A stretch of 41,306 nucleotides of DNA from an uncultured Oscillospiraceae bacterium (GCA_910579545.1 CAJTVI010000015.1:1-41306), one strand, 5' to 3'; shown: positions 24,918 to 32,938, counted from the stretch's first letter. The notes: generated by a model from the letters alone, not told the origin. Program-made: numbers and translations.

Positions 24918-26051
24918 CTACAACCTCTGCCGCGCCCGGGCCTCGGCCCCGGCAATGCGCAGCAGCCGGGGCATGGCGTGGGCAAAAAACTGGTCAAAGG
25001 CGCTGCAAAAATAATTGTGGGGGCCGTCCTTTGCGTCGATCCAGTCCCTTTTGCAGCCCCCGCCGCAAAGGGGGAACCAGCGGCAGCCGGCGCATTCCGC
25101 CGGCTTTGCCTGCCGCCAGCGCAAAAAGGCCCGCGCCCGCTCGCCCGCGATCAGATCGGCCAGCGGCTGGTCGGCCAGGCTGCCCAGCTTCCATTCGTCC
25201 AGCGCGTAAAAATCGCAGGGGTAAAGGCTGCCGTCGCTCTCCACCACAAAATAGCCGCCGCACCGCCCGCAGCTTGCGCAGGCCGGTTCGCCGCTGCCCA
25301 GCAAAAGGTTTACATAATCGTCAAACAGGCGGATGCTGTGGTAATGGCCGCCGGCCCAGTCGGCATACCAAAGGTCGAACAGCCGGCATAAAAAATCCCC
25401 GTAGGCTTTGGGCGTAAGCGAAAAGGCCTGTTTGCCCCGTGTTTGGCCAATGGGGTCAAGGCAGGGGATAAACTGCATATACCCAAGCCCCAGCCTTTTT
25501 AGCTCGTTATAAATTTTTTCGGGCCGGCGGGCCGCCTGGGCCGTGACCACACAGAGGGCGTTTACCAGAACGCCCTGCCCCTGCAAAAGCCGCAGCGCGC
25601 GGCAAACGGCGTTCCAGCTGCCGTTTTTGCGCGCGTCCGCCCGGTAAAGGTTGTGCAGTTCCTTGCAGCCGTCCACCGAAAGGCCCACCAAAAAGTTCTC
25701 CCGCTTTAAAAAGGCGGCCCATTCCTCGTTCAGCAGCACCCCGTTGGTCTGGATGGCAAACTCCGTGTGTACACCGGCAGGGCAGCGCGCGCGGGCCTGG
25801 GCGGCAAAATACCGGAAAAACTCCAGCCCCGCCAGGGTGGGCTCGCCCCCCTGGAAGGTAAAATTCACCGTACCCCCGGCTTCGCAAAGGCCATAAGCCT
25901 GCCGCAGCAGGGTATCCGCCAGGGCAGGGGGCATCACGCCGCTGCTTTTTACCGCGCGGTTGTTGGAGGCGTCCTCATAAAAGCAGTAGCCGCAGCGCAG
26001 GTTGCAGGCGCTGGAGGCGGGCTTTACCAGCAAATGAAGATTTTTCATCAT
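24918..26051 (-). CDS. Radical SAM/SPASM enzyme, anaerobic sulfatase-maturase (anSME) type
   Basis: 377 aa. The radical SAM cluster motif CNLRCGYC lies near residue 16-23, followed by FTFQGGEPTLAG (SAM-binding GGEP). The C-terminal SPASM part has CASCGRCGGYFVVESDGSLYPCDFYALDEWKLGS and CAGCRWFPLCGGGCKRD, the auxiliary-cluster pattern of anSME proteins, which oxidise a Cys or Ser of a target protein to formylglycine. No sulfatase gene is in the window. It begins at an ATG overlapping the stop of the amidotransferase gene (TGATG), without a convincing ribosome site of its own, so its translation is coupled to that gene; a second ATG follows immediately (26048). The target may therefore be something in this cluster, or the enzyme may do another peptide modification. 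Confidence 0.85.
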   Translation of the reverse strand: MMKNLHLLVKPASSACNLRCGYCFYEDASNNRAVKSSGVMPPALADTLLRQAYGLCEAGGTVNFTFQGGEPTLAGLEFFRYFAAQARARCPAGVHTEFAIQTNGVLLNEEWAAFLKRENFLVGLSVDGCKELHNLYRADARKNGSWNAVCRALRLLQGQGVLVNALCVVTAQAARRPEKIYNELKRLGLGYMQFIPCLDPIGQTRGKQAFSLTPKAYGDFLCRLFDLWYADWAGGHYHSIRLFDDYVNLLLGSGEPACASCGRCGGYFVVESDGSLYPCDFYALDEWKLGSLADQPLADLIAGERARAFLRWRQAKPAECAGCRWFPLCGGGCKRDWIDAKDGPHNYFCSAFDQFFAHAMPRLLRIAGAEARARQRL

Positions 26052-27910
26052 CAGCGCAGCACAAAAAACTGCTCGTACCACAAAATAAAGCTGTAAATGC
26101 TCCAGATCTGGGTCATTGCGCCGGGGCGGGCGGTGCCGTTTTTGTGGGCATCCAGCAGGGCAAGGCAGGCCTCGGGCACAAAGAATTTGGCGCAGATCTC
26201 CCCTTCAAAGGCCTCTTTGACCATGTTGTAGTATCGATCCTGCCGCAGCCAATCGTTCAGCGGCACCGGGAAGCCTAACTTTTTGCGCTTTGCCACGCTC
26301 TCGGGCAGCTGCTTTAAGGCCGCGGCCCGCAGGGCGATCTTGGTCTCGCTCTTGCTGCTGCGGTACCGCTGGGGGATGCGGGTGGCCAGCGCCAGCATCT
26401 CCCGGTCCAAAAAGGGCACCCGCAGCTCAAGGCTGTTGGCCATGCTCATCCGGTCGGCCTTGAGCAGGATGTCGTACAGCATCCAGGTGTGGATGTCCAC
26501 CCATTGCAGCACGGTGGGCTCGTCCTTGGCGGGCGCGGCGTCAAAATAGGGCTTGAACCACTCCTCCGGCTTTTTGGCGCGGTAGTCTTTTTTCAGGTAC
26601 CTGTCCCGCTCGGCCGGGCTGGCAAACACATAGTTGGCCCGCATAAACCGCTGCCACGGCTCCATGCCGCCCCGCACCAAAAAGTGTTTGCCCTTAAACG
26701 GGGGCAGCGCCCCGGCAATGCGGGCGGCCAGCCGGCGCACCGGGCGGGGCACCCTTTTTTCGTAGTCCATAAAATGCACGGCCTGGCAGTACATGGGGTA
26801 ACCGCCAAACAGCTCGTCCGCCCCTTCGCCGCTCAGCACTACCTTAACGTGCTTTGCGGCGTTTTTGGTCAAAAAGTAGAGCGGCACCTCGCTGGGGTTG
26901 GGCATCGGCTCGTCCAGATACCACTGGATGGTCTTATTTGCCTCAAAAAACTCTTCGGCGCCCACCTTGTTGGCAATCGACGGCACCCCGATCTCCCGGC
27001 TGAAGGCCTGGGCGTAGGGCAGTTCGCTGTACTGCTCCTCCTCGTAGCCCACGCTGAAGCTTTTCACCCTGGGGGTGCCCTTGGCCACCTCGTTTACCAC
27101 AAAGCTGGAGTCCACCCCGGACGAGAGCAGGCAGCCTACCTCCACGTCCGCGATCTGGTGGGCGGCCACGCTCCCGGCAAAGGTTTTGGCGATCTCGCCC
27201 TCCCAGTCCTCCAGCGTTTTACTCTCGTCGATCTGGTACTCGATGGAAAAATACCGCTGGATGGCTATTTCCCCATCCTTCCAGCGGAACCAATGGGCCC
27301 CCGGCAGCTTGTAAACGTCCCGGAACATGGTCTCGTTGCCCGGGATATACTCGATCGAGAGGTATTCCGGCAGCCGCTCCTCGTTCAGTTCTTTTACAAA
27401 GCCGGGGTGGGGCAAAAAGCTCTTGATCTCGCTGCCAAACAAAAAGTGCCCGCCCCTGTTGTAGTAGTAAAGGGGCTTGATGCCAAACACATCCCGCGCG
27501 CCAAAAAACTCCCGCCGGGCCTTATCCCACAAAACAAAGGTAAACATGCCCCGCAGCCGGCCGGGCAGGCTTTCGCCCCACTCCTCATAGCCGTGCAGCA
27601 GCACCTCGGTGTCGCACTGGGTGGCAAAGGTGTGGCCGGCGGCCTGCAGCTCGGCGCGCAATTCGCGGAAGTTGTAAATCTCGCCGTTGTACACGCACAC
27701 AAGGCGGCCGTCCTCATTGAACATGGGCTGCGCCCCGCCCGCAAGGTCGATGATCGAGAGCCGCCGGTGGCCCAGCGCGGCCTGCTCATCCACATAATAG
27801 CCCTCGCCGTCCGGCCCGCGGTGGATGATCAGGTCGGCCATGGCCTTGATGGTCTTTTTTGCCTGTTCAGGGTCATGCTTTGCCGCTGCAAAGCCAACAA
27901 TGCCGCACAT
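26051..27910 (-). CDS. asnB: Asparagine-synthetase-type glutamine amidotransferase 1
   Basis: 619 aa. Class II glutaminase domain with catalytic Cys2 (MCGIVGF), HRGPDGEG, VYNGEIYNFREL and GYEEWGE; the synthetase domain has the PPi-loop SSGVDSS and SGEGADELFGGYPMY. The family makes Asn from Asp and Gln, but relatives (AsnH of Lactococcus, AsnB1 of Lactobacillus plantarum, LtsA of Corynebacterium) amidate peptidoglycan. With a D-aspartate-ligase-like gene 36 nt upstream, amidation of a wall D-Asp is a good guess; ordinary Asn synthesis is the alternative. Codons about 29-112 are near-identical in DNA with the second copy at 29408-31240 (see repeat). The ribosome site (GAGGCG) is weak, so coupling to the upstream gene is likely. 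Confidence 0.88.
   Translation of the reverse strand: MCGIVGFAAAKHDPEQAKKTIKAMADLIIHRGPDGEGYYVDEQAALGHRRLSIIDLAGGAQPMFNEDGRLVCVYNGEIYNFRELRAELQAAGHTFATQCDTEVLLHGYEEWGESLPGRLRGMFTFVLWDKARREFFGARDVFGIKPLYYYNRGGHFLFGSEIKSFLPHPGFVKELNEERLPEYLSIEYIPGNETMFRDVYKLPGAHWFRWKDGEIAIQRYFSIEYQIDESKTLEDWEGEIAKTFAGSVAAHQIADVEVGCLLSSGVDSSFVVNEVAKGTPRVKSFSVGYEEEQYSELPYAQAFSREIGVPSIANKVGAEEFFEANKTIQWYLDEPMPNPSEVPLYFLTKNAAKHVKVVLSGEGADELFGGYPMYCQAVHFMDYEKRVPRPVRRLAARIAGALPPFKGKHFLVRGGMEPWQRFMRANYVFASPAERDRYLKKDYRAKKPEEWFKPYFDAAPAKDEPTVLQWVDIHTWMLYDILLKADRMSMANSLELRVPFLDREMLALATRIPQRYRSSKSETKIALRAAALKQLPESVAKRKKLGFPVPLNDWLRQDRYYNMVKEAFEGEICAKFFVPEACLALLDAHKNGTARPGAMTQIWSIYSFILWYEQFFVLR
27575..27824 (-). repeat. 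Left arm of a 250-bp inverted repeat (inside asnB copy 1)
   Basis: Read on the minus strand this arm is identical to 29491-29740 at 249 of 250 positions; the one difference is synonymous (GAG versus GAA in the Glu codon of the NGEIYN motif). It encodes HRGPDGEGYYVDEQ to GYEEWG. Sequence outside the arm differs at once from the other copy. The arms are 1,666 bp apart and hold the ATP-grasp gene and both divergent promoters. Confidence 0.95.
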
Positions 27911-27946
27911 AGGCGCGCCTCGCTTTCCGTTTGATGCTTGATCCGG

Positions 27947-29167
27947 CTACCCCCGCAGGCCCTTGTTGCCGTAGTAGCGGGCGGTTTTGCGGTAGTAGTT
28001 CAGCTGGCTTTTCAGGTACCACAAAAGGCGCTTTGCCGAAAAATCCTCCCGGCAAAACAGCTGGTGCGCGCACCTGCCCGCCTTTCGCAGCCGCTCGGCC
28101 TCGGCCAAAAGGGCCTTGTCTTTCAGATACCGGCGGATCACCCCAAACGGCGCGATCATCCAAAGGCTCTCGGCGTCGGCAATGGTCAGTTCCTGCTCCT
28201 TGCCCCCGATCAGGTCCTCCGCGATCCACCGGGCCAGGTTGTACCCGCTGGCCGTTACAAAATAGCTGCTGCGGCCCTGCCGCGGGTTCATCTCAAACAG
28301 CTTGTACTCGCCGGTGCGCCCGTCCAGCTTCATGTCAAAGTTGGAAAAGCCCTTCCAGCCCACATCCTCCAAAAAGGCGCGGATCTTCTGCATCAAGGCG
28401 TCGTCCCGCACGCTCAAAATGGCGGCGTAGTTGCCAATGCCCTCGGGGGTCTGCTCCTCCAAAAGGGGCCGGCCCAGCGCCATCAGCTTGACCTTCCCAT
28501 CCTGGCCGGAATAGCAGTTCAGCACCCGCATGCAGTTGTCGTCCCCGGGGATGTACTCCTGCAAAACAAGGCTGTCCTGGTAGCTGCTGGCATAAATGGC
28601 GGCGGTGATCTCGTCAAACTCGGCCTGGTCGTGGGCCAAAAACACCTTTTTTTTGTGGGCAAAGCTGCAGTTCCAGTATTCCATGCTGTTGCTGGGCTTG
28701 ATGATGCAGGGGAATTCAAAGGGCAGCCGCACGGTTTTGTAGTTTTGGGCCGTGCAGCCGGCGGTTTTGGGGTAGCTCAGGCCGTGGGCCTCGCAGGCCT
28801 TGTAAAACCGCTCCTTCATGTCCAGCGCCAGCACCGTCTCAAGGTCGGGGCAGGCCATCCGGTAGGCGTTTTGCAGCGCGGCGCGGTTGCGGGCCATTAA
28901 AATGGTGTAGCCGTCGGCGCAGCTTACCAGCAAAAGCGGCCTGCCGGCGTGGCGCGCGGCAAACCCCAGCAGGGTGGACACAAACACCTCGTCCTCTTCC
29001 AGGCGCGGCTCTTCCACCACCTCGGCCAGCAGCCGGGTGTTCTGGGTGGCAACCAGCCGCCGCTTGCAGATGCAGGCGCTGCGCAGGGCATATTCCTCAA
29101 AAAAGCTGCGGGCCATGCCATACACGTTGGCGTCGCTGCCCAGCAGCACGGGCAAAAAATCGGTCAT
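27947..29167 (-). CDS. D-aspartate ligase-like ATP-grasp enzyme (Asl family)
   Basis: 406 aa. The sequence resembles, from memory, Enterococcus faecium Asl(fm), which activates D-Asp as beta-aspartyl phosphate and joins it to the Lys side chain of the peptidoglycan stem. Shared stretches are LLGSDANVYGMARSFFEEY at the N-terminus, FEFPCIIKPSNSMEY, LQEYIPGDDNCMRVLN, GWKGFSNFDMKLD and KLFEMNPRQGRSSYFVT (metal-binding Glu/Asn). ATG 29167 has a GAGGGA site upstream; the frame continues to 29722, but that extension is antisense to the second amidotransferase. It is the first gene of a leftward operon with amidotransferase 1 and the radical SAM gene, behind a near-consensus promoter. Substrate amino acid and acceptor are inferred from the family. 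Confidence 0.85.
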   Translation of the reverse strand: MTDFLPVLLGSDANVYGMARSFFEEYALRSACICKRRLVATQNTRLLAEVVEEPRLEEDEVFVSTLLGFAARHAGRPLLLVSCADGYTILMARNRAALQNAYRMACPDLETVLALDMKERFYKACEAHGLSYPKTAGCTAQNYKTVRLPFEFPCIIKPSNSMEYWNCSFAHKKKVFLAHDQAEFDEITAAIYASSYQDSLVLQEYIPGDDNCMRVLNCYSGQDGKVKLMALGRPLLEEQTPEGIGNYAAILSVRDDALMQKIRAFLEDVGWKGFSNFDMKLDGRTGEYKLFEMNPRQGRSSYFVTASGYNLARWIAEDLIGGKEQELTIADAESLWMIAPFGVIRRYLKDKALLAEAERLRKAGRCAHQLFCREDFSAKRLLWYLKSQLNYYRKTARYYGNKGLRG

Positions 29168-29200
29168 CGGGGCGCTCCCTCTTTGCGGTTTGTTTTGGCG

Positions 29201-29224
29201 GGGCGGCATGGCGCCATGCCGCCC
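29201..29224. promoter_or_regulatory. 24-bp perfect palindrome in the 5' leader of the ATP-grasp gene
   Basis: GGGCGGCATGGC and its exact reverse complement, with no central spacer, lie between the predicted start of transcription (near 29224) and the ATP-grasp ATG (29167). It may be a dimeric operator or form an mRNA hairpin near the ribosome site. It lies inside the potentially invertible segment. Confidence 0.7.
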
Positions 29225-29230
29225 TTTGCC

Positions 29231-29259
29231 ATTGTACTTCCTGCCGGGCGGGATGTCAA
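29231..29259 (-). promoter_or_regulatory. Promoter of the ATP-grasp operon
   Basis: Minus strand TTGACA (29254-29259), 17-bp spacer, TACAAT (29231-29236): close to the SigA consensus. It drives the ATP-grasp, amidotransferase 1 and radical SAM genes. Confidence 0.85.
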
Positions 29260-29293
29260 ACAAAACCGGCCGCTTTGAAAGCAGGACGGGGGC

Positions 29294-29322
29294 TGTTAAA
29301 TTGCCGCCCGGTGTAGTATAAT
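29294..29322 (+). promoter_or_regulatory. Promoter of the second amidotransferase gene
   Basis: Perfect TATAAT (29317-29322) with a poor -35, TGTTAA (29294-29299), 17 bp upstream. Leader of about 80 nt. The weak -35 contrasts with the strong divergent promoter. Confidence 0.6.
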
Positions 29323-29407
29323 AGCATCGATACCTGAAAAACCAGCAAAACACGCCGGCCGCGCGCTTTTTTTGCCCGCCGCGCCGGGGAAAGAGGAATA
29401 CAGCAGG

Positions 29408-31240
29408 ATGTGCGGGATAGCAGGCTTTACCGGGCCGGGAACGCCGGCCCAAAAGGAAACGATCCTCCGCGCCATGGCGGATGCCATTGCCCACCGCGGG
29501 CCGGACGGCGAGGGCTATTATGTGGATGAGCAGGCCGCGCTGGGCCACCGGCGGCTCTCGATCATCGACCTTGCGGGCGGGGCGCAGCCCATGTTCAATG
29601 AGGACGGCCGCCTTGTGTGCGTGTACAACGGCGAAATTTACAACTTCCGCGAATTGCGCGCCGAGCTGCAGGCCGCCGGCCACACCTTTGCCACCCAGTG
29701 CGACACCGAGGTGCTGCTGCACGGCTATGAGGAGTGGGGCCGCGGGCTGCTAAGCCGGCTGCGGGGCATGTTCAGCTTTGCCATCTGGGACAAGGCGGCC
29801 CGGCGGCTCTTCTGCGCCCGGGACCATTTTGGCATCAAGCCCTTTTATTATTACCAAAACGGCGATACCTTTTTGTTTGGCAGCGAGATCAAGAGCTTTT
29901 TGCCCCACCCGGCCTTTGAAAAAAAGCTCAACGAGAGCCAGCTCGAGCTCTACCTCACCTACCAGTACTCCCCGGGGGAGGACACCTTTTTTGAGGGGGT
30001 CAAAAAGCTGCCCCCGGCCCACTGGCTGGAGCTTGAGGGGGGCCGGCTGACCGTCCAGCGGTACTGGACGCCGGAATGGAAGCCCGAAAACGGCAAAAGC
30101 CTGCCCGAGTGGGAGGAGGCCATCGAGGCCGCCCTGCGCGAGAGCGTGGCCGCCCACAAGATCGCGGATGTGGAGGTGGGGTCCTTCCTCTCCTCCGGGG
30201 TGGACTCCAGCTATATGGCCAGCCTGGCCCAGGTGGACAAGACCTTTACGGTGGGCTTTGCGGACGCCCGGTACGACGAGACCGAGTACGCCAAGGAGTT
30301 CAGCGAGACCATCGGGGTCAAAAACTTTGCCTACCGCATCACCCCCGAGGAGTATTGGCAAAACCTGCCCAAGATCCAGTACCATATGGACGAGCCGCTG
30401 GCCGACGCCGCCAGCGTCGCCCTCTATTTTGTCAACCGGCAGGCAGCGCAGCAGGTCAAGGTCTGCCTTTCGGGCGAGGGGGCGGACGAGTTTTTTGGCG
30501 GCTACAATATCTATAAGGAGCCGTTCACGGTAAGCTGGTACGACCATATCCCCCTGCCCATTCGCCGGGCGGTGGGCGCGCTGGCCGAGCAGCTGCCCCC
30601 GGTGCGGGGCGTCAACTTTTTGGTGCGGCGGGCAAAACCGCTGGAGGAGCGCTACATCGGCAACACCAACCTGATGACCGAGCGGCAAAAAAAGCGGCTG
30701 CTCAAGCGCTATACCGGCAGGGTCAAACCCACCGACCTCTCCCGCCCGCTCTTTGCCAAAACCGCCGGGCAGGACGATGTGACCCGCATGCAGTACACCG
30801 ACCTCCAGCTTTGGATGGTGGGGGACATCCTGCTCAAGGCCGACAAGATGAGCATGGCCAACAGCCTCGAGCTGCGGGTGCCCTTTTTGGACAAAGAGGT
30901 GTTCGAGCTGGCCCGCCAGATCCCCGCCCCCTTCCGGGCCAGCCACGACCAGACCAAGATCGCCATGCGCGGGGCGGCGCTGCGCACCATCCCGGCCCGC
31001 ACCGCCGAAAAGAAAAAGCTTGGCTTCCCGGTGCCGGTGCGGGCCTGGCTGCGCGAGGAACAGTACGCCGCCCTGGTGCGCGAGGCCTTTGCCGGCGAGA
31101 GCGCCCAAAAGTTTTTTGATACCCGGCGGCTGCAAAAACTGCTGGACCAGCACCTTGCCGGCAAGCGGGACAACTGGCGCCAGATCTGGTGCGTGTTTAT
31201 GTTTTTGGTTTGGTACGAGGAATATTTTGTCAAGCGGTGA
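29408..31240 (+). CDS. asnB: Asparagine-synthetase-type glutamine amidotransferase 2
   Basis: 610 aa. Starts MCGIAGF with catalytic Cys2, so the ATG at 29408 is required (a longer reading from 29372 would destroy the N-terminal nucleophile). Glutaminase motifs HRGPDGEG and VYNGEIYNFREL; synthetase motifs LSSGVDSSYM and SGEGADEFFGGYNIY; C-terminal KKLGFPVPVRAWLREEQY. Outside the 250-bp shared tract it has clearly diverged from copy 1 (for instance in the C-terminal third), so the two probably have different amide acceptors. It is read away from copy 1 and followed by the MurE-like gene after 150 bp, which suggests a role on a muropeptide precursor. That gap holds short hairpins (GCGC-TTTT-GCGC type near 31320) but no strong terminator. 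Confidence 0.88.
   Translation: MCGIAGFTGPGTPAQKETILRAMADAIAHRGPDGEGYYVDEQAALGHRRLSIIDLAGGAQPMFNEDGRLVCVYNGEIYNFRELRAELQAAGHTFATQCDTEVLLHGYEEWGRGLLSRLRGMFSFAIWDKAARRLFCARDHFGIKPFYYYQNGDTFLFGSEIKSFLPHPAFEKKLNESQLELYLTYQYSPGEDTFFEGVKKLPPAHWLELEGGRLTVQRYWTPEWKPENGKSLPEWEEAIEAALRESVAAHKIADVEVGSFLSSGVDSSYMASLAQVDKTFTVGFADARYDETEYAKEFSETIGVKNFAYRITPEEYWQNLPKIQYHMDEPLADAASVALYFVNRQAAQQVKVCLSGEGADEFFGGYNIYKEPFTVSWYDHIPLPIRRAVGALAEQLPPVRGVNFLVRRAKPLEERYIGNTNLMTERQKKRLLKRYTGRVKPTDLSRPLFAKTAGQDDVTRMQYTDLQLWMVGDILLKADKMSMANSLELRVPFLDKEVFELARQIPAPFRASHDQTKIAMRGAALRTIPARTAEKKKLGFPVPVRAWLREEQYAALVREAFAGESAQKFFDTRRLQKLLDQHLAGKRDNWRQIWCVFMFLVWYEEYFVKR
29491..29740 (+). repeat. Right arm of the 250-bp inverted repeat (inside asnB copy 2)
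   Basis: Partner of 27575-27824, opposite orientation. The arm begins after 83 nt of this gene and after 86 nt of copy 1, that is at the same codon position in both, so recombination between arms would leave both reading frames intact. Confidence 0.95.
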
Positions 31241-31390
31241 GCGTACAAAAGCTGTAACGCGGTTTTAGTTTGTAAAAAGATGCACAGGGCCGGCGCGGGG
31301 CCAAAAGGGGCTTTTTGGGCGCGCTTTTGCGCGGGGTCAAACCCCAGCCAAGCGGGGCGCGCCGCCGGCCCGGGTAAGGGGAGAGTTGCT

Positions 31391-32887
31391 TTGAAGTTAT
31401 CCGAATTGCTGGCCGGGCTGGCCGCAGGCGGGCTGGAATACACCCGCCTCGAGGGGGACGCCGACCCCGAAATTGCCGACATTGTGTACGACACCCGCCG
31501 CCTTGTGCCAGGCGCGGCCTTTGTGTGCATCCAGGGCACCCAGCGGGACAGCCACGACCTTGCCGCCGATGCCGTCGCGGCCGGGGCCGCCGCCCTGTTT
31601 GTGCAGCATGAGGTATCTCTGCCCGCCGGCTGTGCCGTGCCGGTGGTCAAAACCGGGAGCACCCGGCGGGCGCTGGCCCTGCTCTCGGCGGCCTTTTTTG
31701 GCGATCCGGCCCGGCAGATGACCCTCATCGGGGTCACCGGCACCAAGGGCAAAACCACCACCGCCCACATGATCCGGGCCGTTTTGCAGGCGGCGGGGCG
31801 GCGCGCCGGCATCATCGGCACCAACGGGGTGGCCTTTGGCGAGGTACAGCAGGAATTGCCCAACACCACCCCCGAAAGCTACGAACTGCACCGGCTGTTC
31901 CGCCGGATGCTGGATGCCGGCTGCGACAGCGTGGTGATGGAGGTCTCCAGCCAGGGCATCATGATGGACCGGGTGGCCGGCATCCATTTTGACATTGGGG
32001 TGTTTACCAACCTTTACCCGGACCACATCGGCGGCCCGGGCGAGCACAAGACCTTTGAGGAATACCGCTGGTGGAAGGGCCGGCTTTTTACCCGCTGCGA
32101 TACCGGCATTGTAAATGCCGACGACGCCAACGCCGACGCCCTGCTGGAGGGGCACACCTGCCGGCTGGTGCGGTACGGCATGCACCCCGGGGCCGACTAC
32201 CGGGCCGACCGGCTGGCCCTGCGCCGCAGCGAGCATTTTTTGGGCATCGCCTTTGAGGTGCACGGCCGCGAGGAGATGGCGGTGCAGGTAAACATGCCGG
32301 GCGAGTTCAGCGTGTACAACGCCCTGGCGGCCATCGCGGTGGGGCGGGAGCTGGGCCTGCCCCACGCCGCCATCCACGATGGGCTGATGAACACGGTGGT
32401 CAAGGGCCGGGTGGAGATGGTGCCCATCAGCCGGCGCTTTACCATCCTCATCGACTTTGCCCACAACGAGAGCGGCACCGAGAGCCTGCTCTCCACCCTG
32501 CGGGCCTATAAGCCCCACCGGCTGGTCTGCCTGTTTGGCTGCGGGGGCAACCGCTCCAAGCTGCGGCGGTACGGCATGGGCGAGGCGGCCAGCAAACTGG
32601 CGGACTTTTTGATCCTCACCGAGGACAACAACCGCTTTGAGGCGGTGGAGGACATCCTGCGGGACATCGAGCAGGGCATCGCCAAGGGCAACCCGGCCGT
32701 GCCCTATGTCAAAATACCCGACCGGCTGGACGCCATCCACTATGCCATCGACCACGCCGAGGAGGGGGACCTCATCTGCGTCATCGGCAAGGGGCACGAG
32801 ACCTACCGGGACCGCGCCGGGGTCAAGACCCCCTTTTTGGAGCGGGAGCTCATCGAGGAATACGCCCGGCAAAAGGGCCTTTCATAA
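31391..32887 (+). CDS. MurE-like UDP-MurNAc-tripeptide synthetase
   Basis: 498-aa Mur ligase. The P-loop GTKGKTT (117-123), NTTPES (158-163), MEVSSQG (183-189), the lysine expected to be carbamylated in YRWWKGRLF (Lys229) and CLFGCGGNRSKLRR are those of MurE, which adds the third residue (meso-DAP, Lys or Orn) to UDP-MurNAc-L-Ala-D-Glu. Two motifs deviate: the usual DYAH-T/N-PD is DFAHNESG (355-362), and the DAP-specificity motif DNPR is DNNR (412-415). The start is a TTG at 31391 with AAGGGGAGAG about 7 nt upstream; no ATG or GTG fits. It probably is a second, specialised MurE rather than the housekeeping one, since no dcw genes are nearby. Amino-acid specificity cannot be decided. Confidence 0.87.
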   Translation: MKLSELLAGLAAGGLEYTRLEGDADPEIADIVYDTRRLVPGAAFVCIQGTQRDSHDLAADAVAAGAAALFVQHEVSLPAGCAVPVVKTGSTRRALALLSAAFFGDPARQMTLIGVTGTKGKTTTAHMIRAVLQAAGRRAGIIGTNGVAFGEVQQELPNTTPESYELHRLFRRMLDAGCDSVVMEVSSQGIMMDRVAGIHFDIGVFTNLYPDHIGGPGEHKTFEEYRWWKGRLFTRCDTGIVNADDANADALLEGHTCRLVRYGMHPGADYRADRLALRRSEHFLGIAFEVHGREEMAVQVNMPGEFSVYNALAAIAVGRELGLPHAAIHDGLMNTVVKGRVEMVPISRRFTILIDFAHNESGTESLLSTLRAYKPHRLVCLFGCGGNRSKLRRYGMGEAASKLADFLILTEDNNRFEAVEDILRDIEQGIAKGNPAVPYVKIPDRLDAIHYAIDHAEEGDLICVIGKGHETYRDRAGVKTPFLERELIEEYARQKGLS

Positions 32888-32896
32888 AAAACGCTG

Positions 32897-32938
32897 CGCC
32901 CGGCGGGAGAGCCCTTCCCGCCGGGCGTTTTGCCTTTT
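32897..32938 (+). terminator. Terminator after the MurE-like gene
   Basis: Perfect 12-bp stem (32897-32908 with 32916-32927), 7-nt loop, TTTTGCCTTTTT tail. Confidence 0.9.

Noticed and set aside
26489..27934. Long plus-strand frame antisense to the first amidotransferase
   Set aside because: No ribosome site, His/Gly/Gln/Pro-rich composition and no motifs; the minus strand carries a complete AsnB-type enzyme.
29168..29722. N-terminal extension of the ATP-grasp gene by 185 codons
   Set aside because: The extension is antisense to the second amidotransferase and crosses both promoters; the Asl-like homology starts exactly at the ATG at 29167 with its ribosome site.
27575..29740. The inverted repeat considered as ends of a transposon carrying the ATP-grasp gene
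   Set aside because: The arms are coding sequence of functional amidotransferases in frame, with no transposase and no target-site duplication; homologous inversion or gene conversion explains it better.
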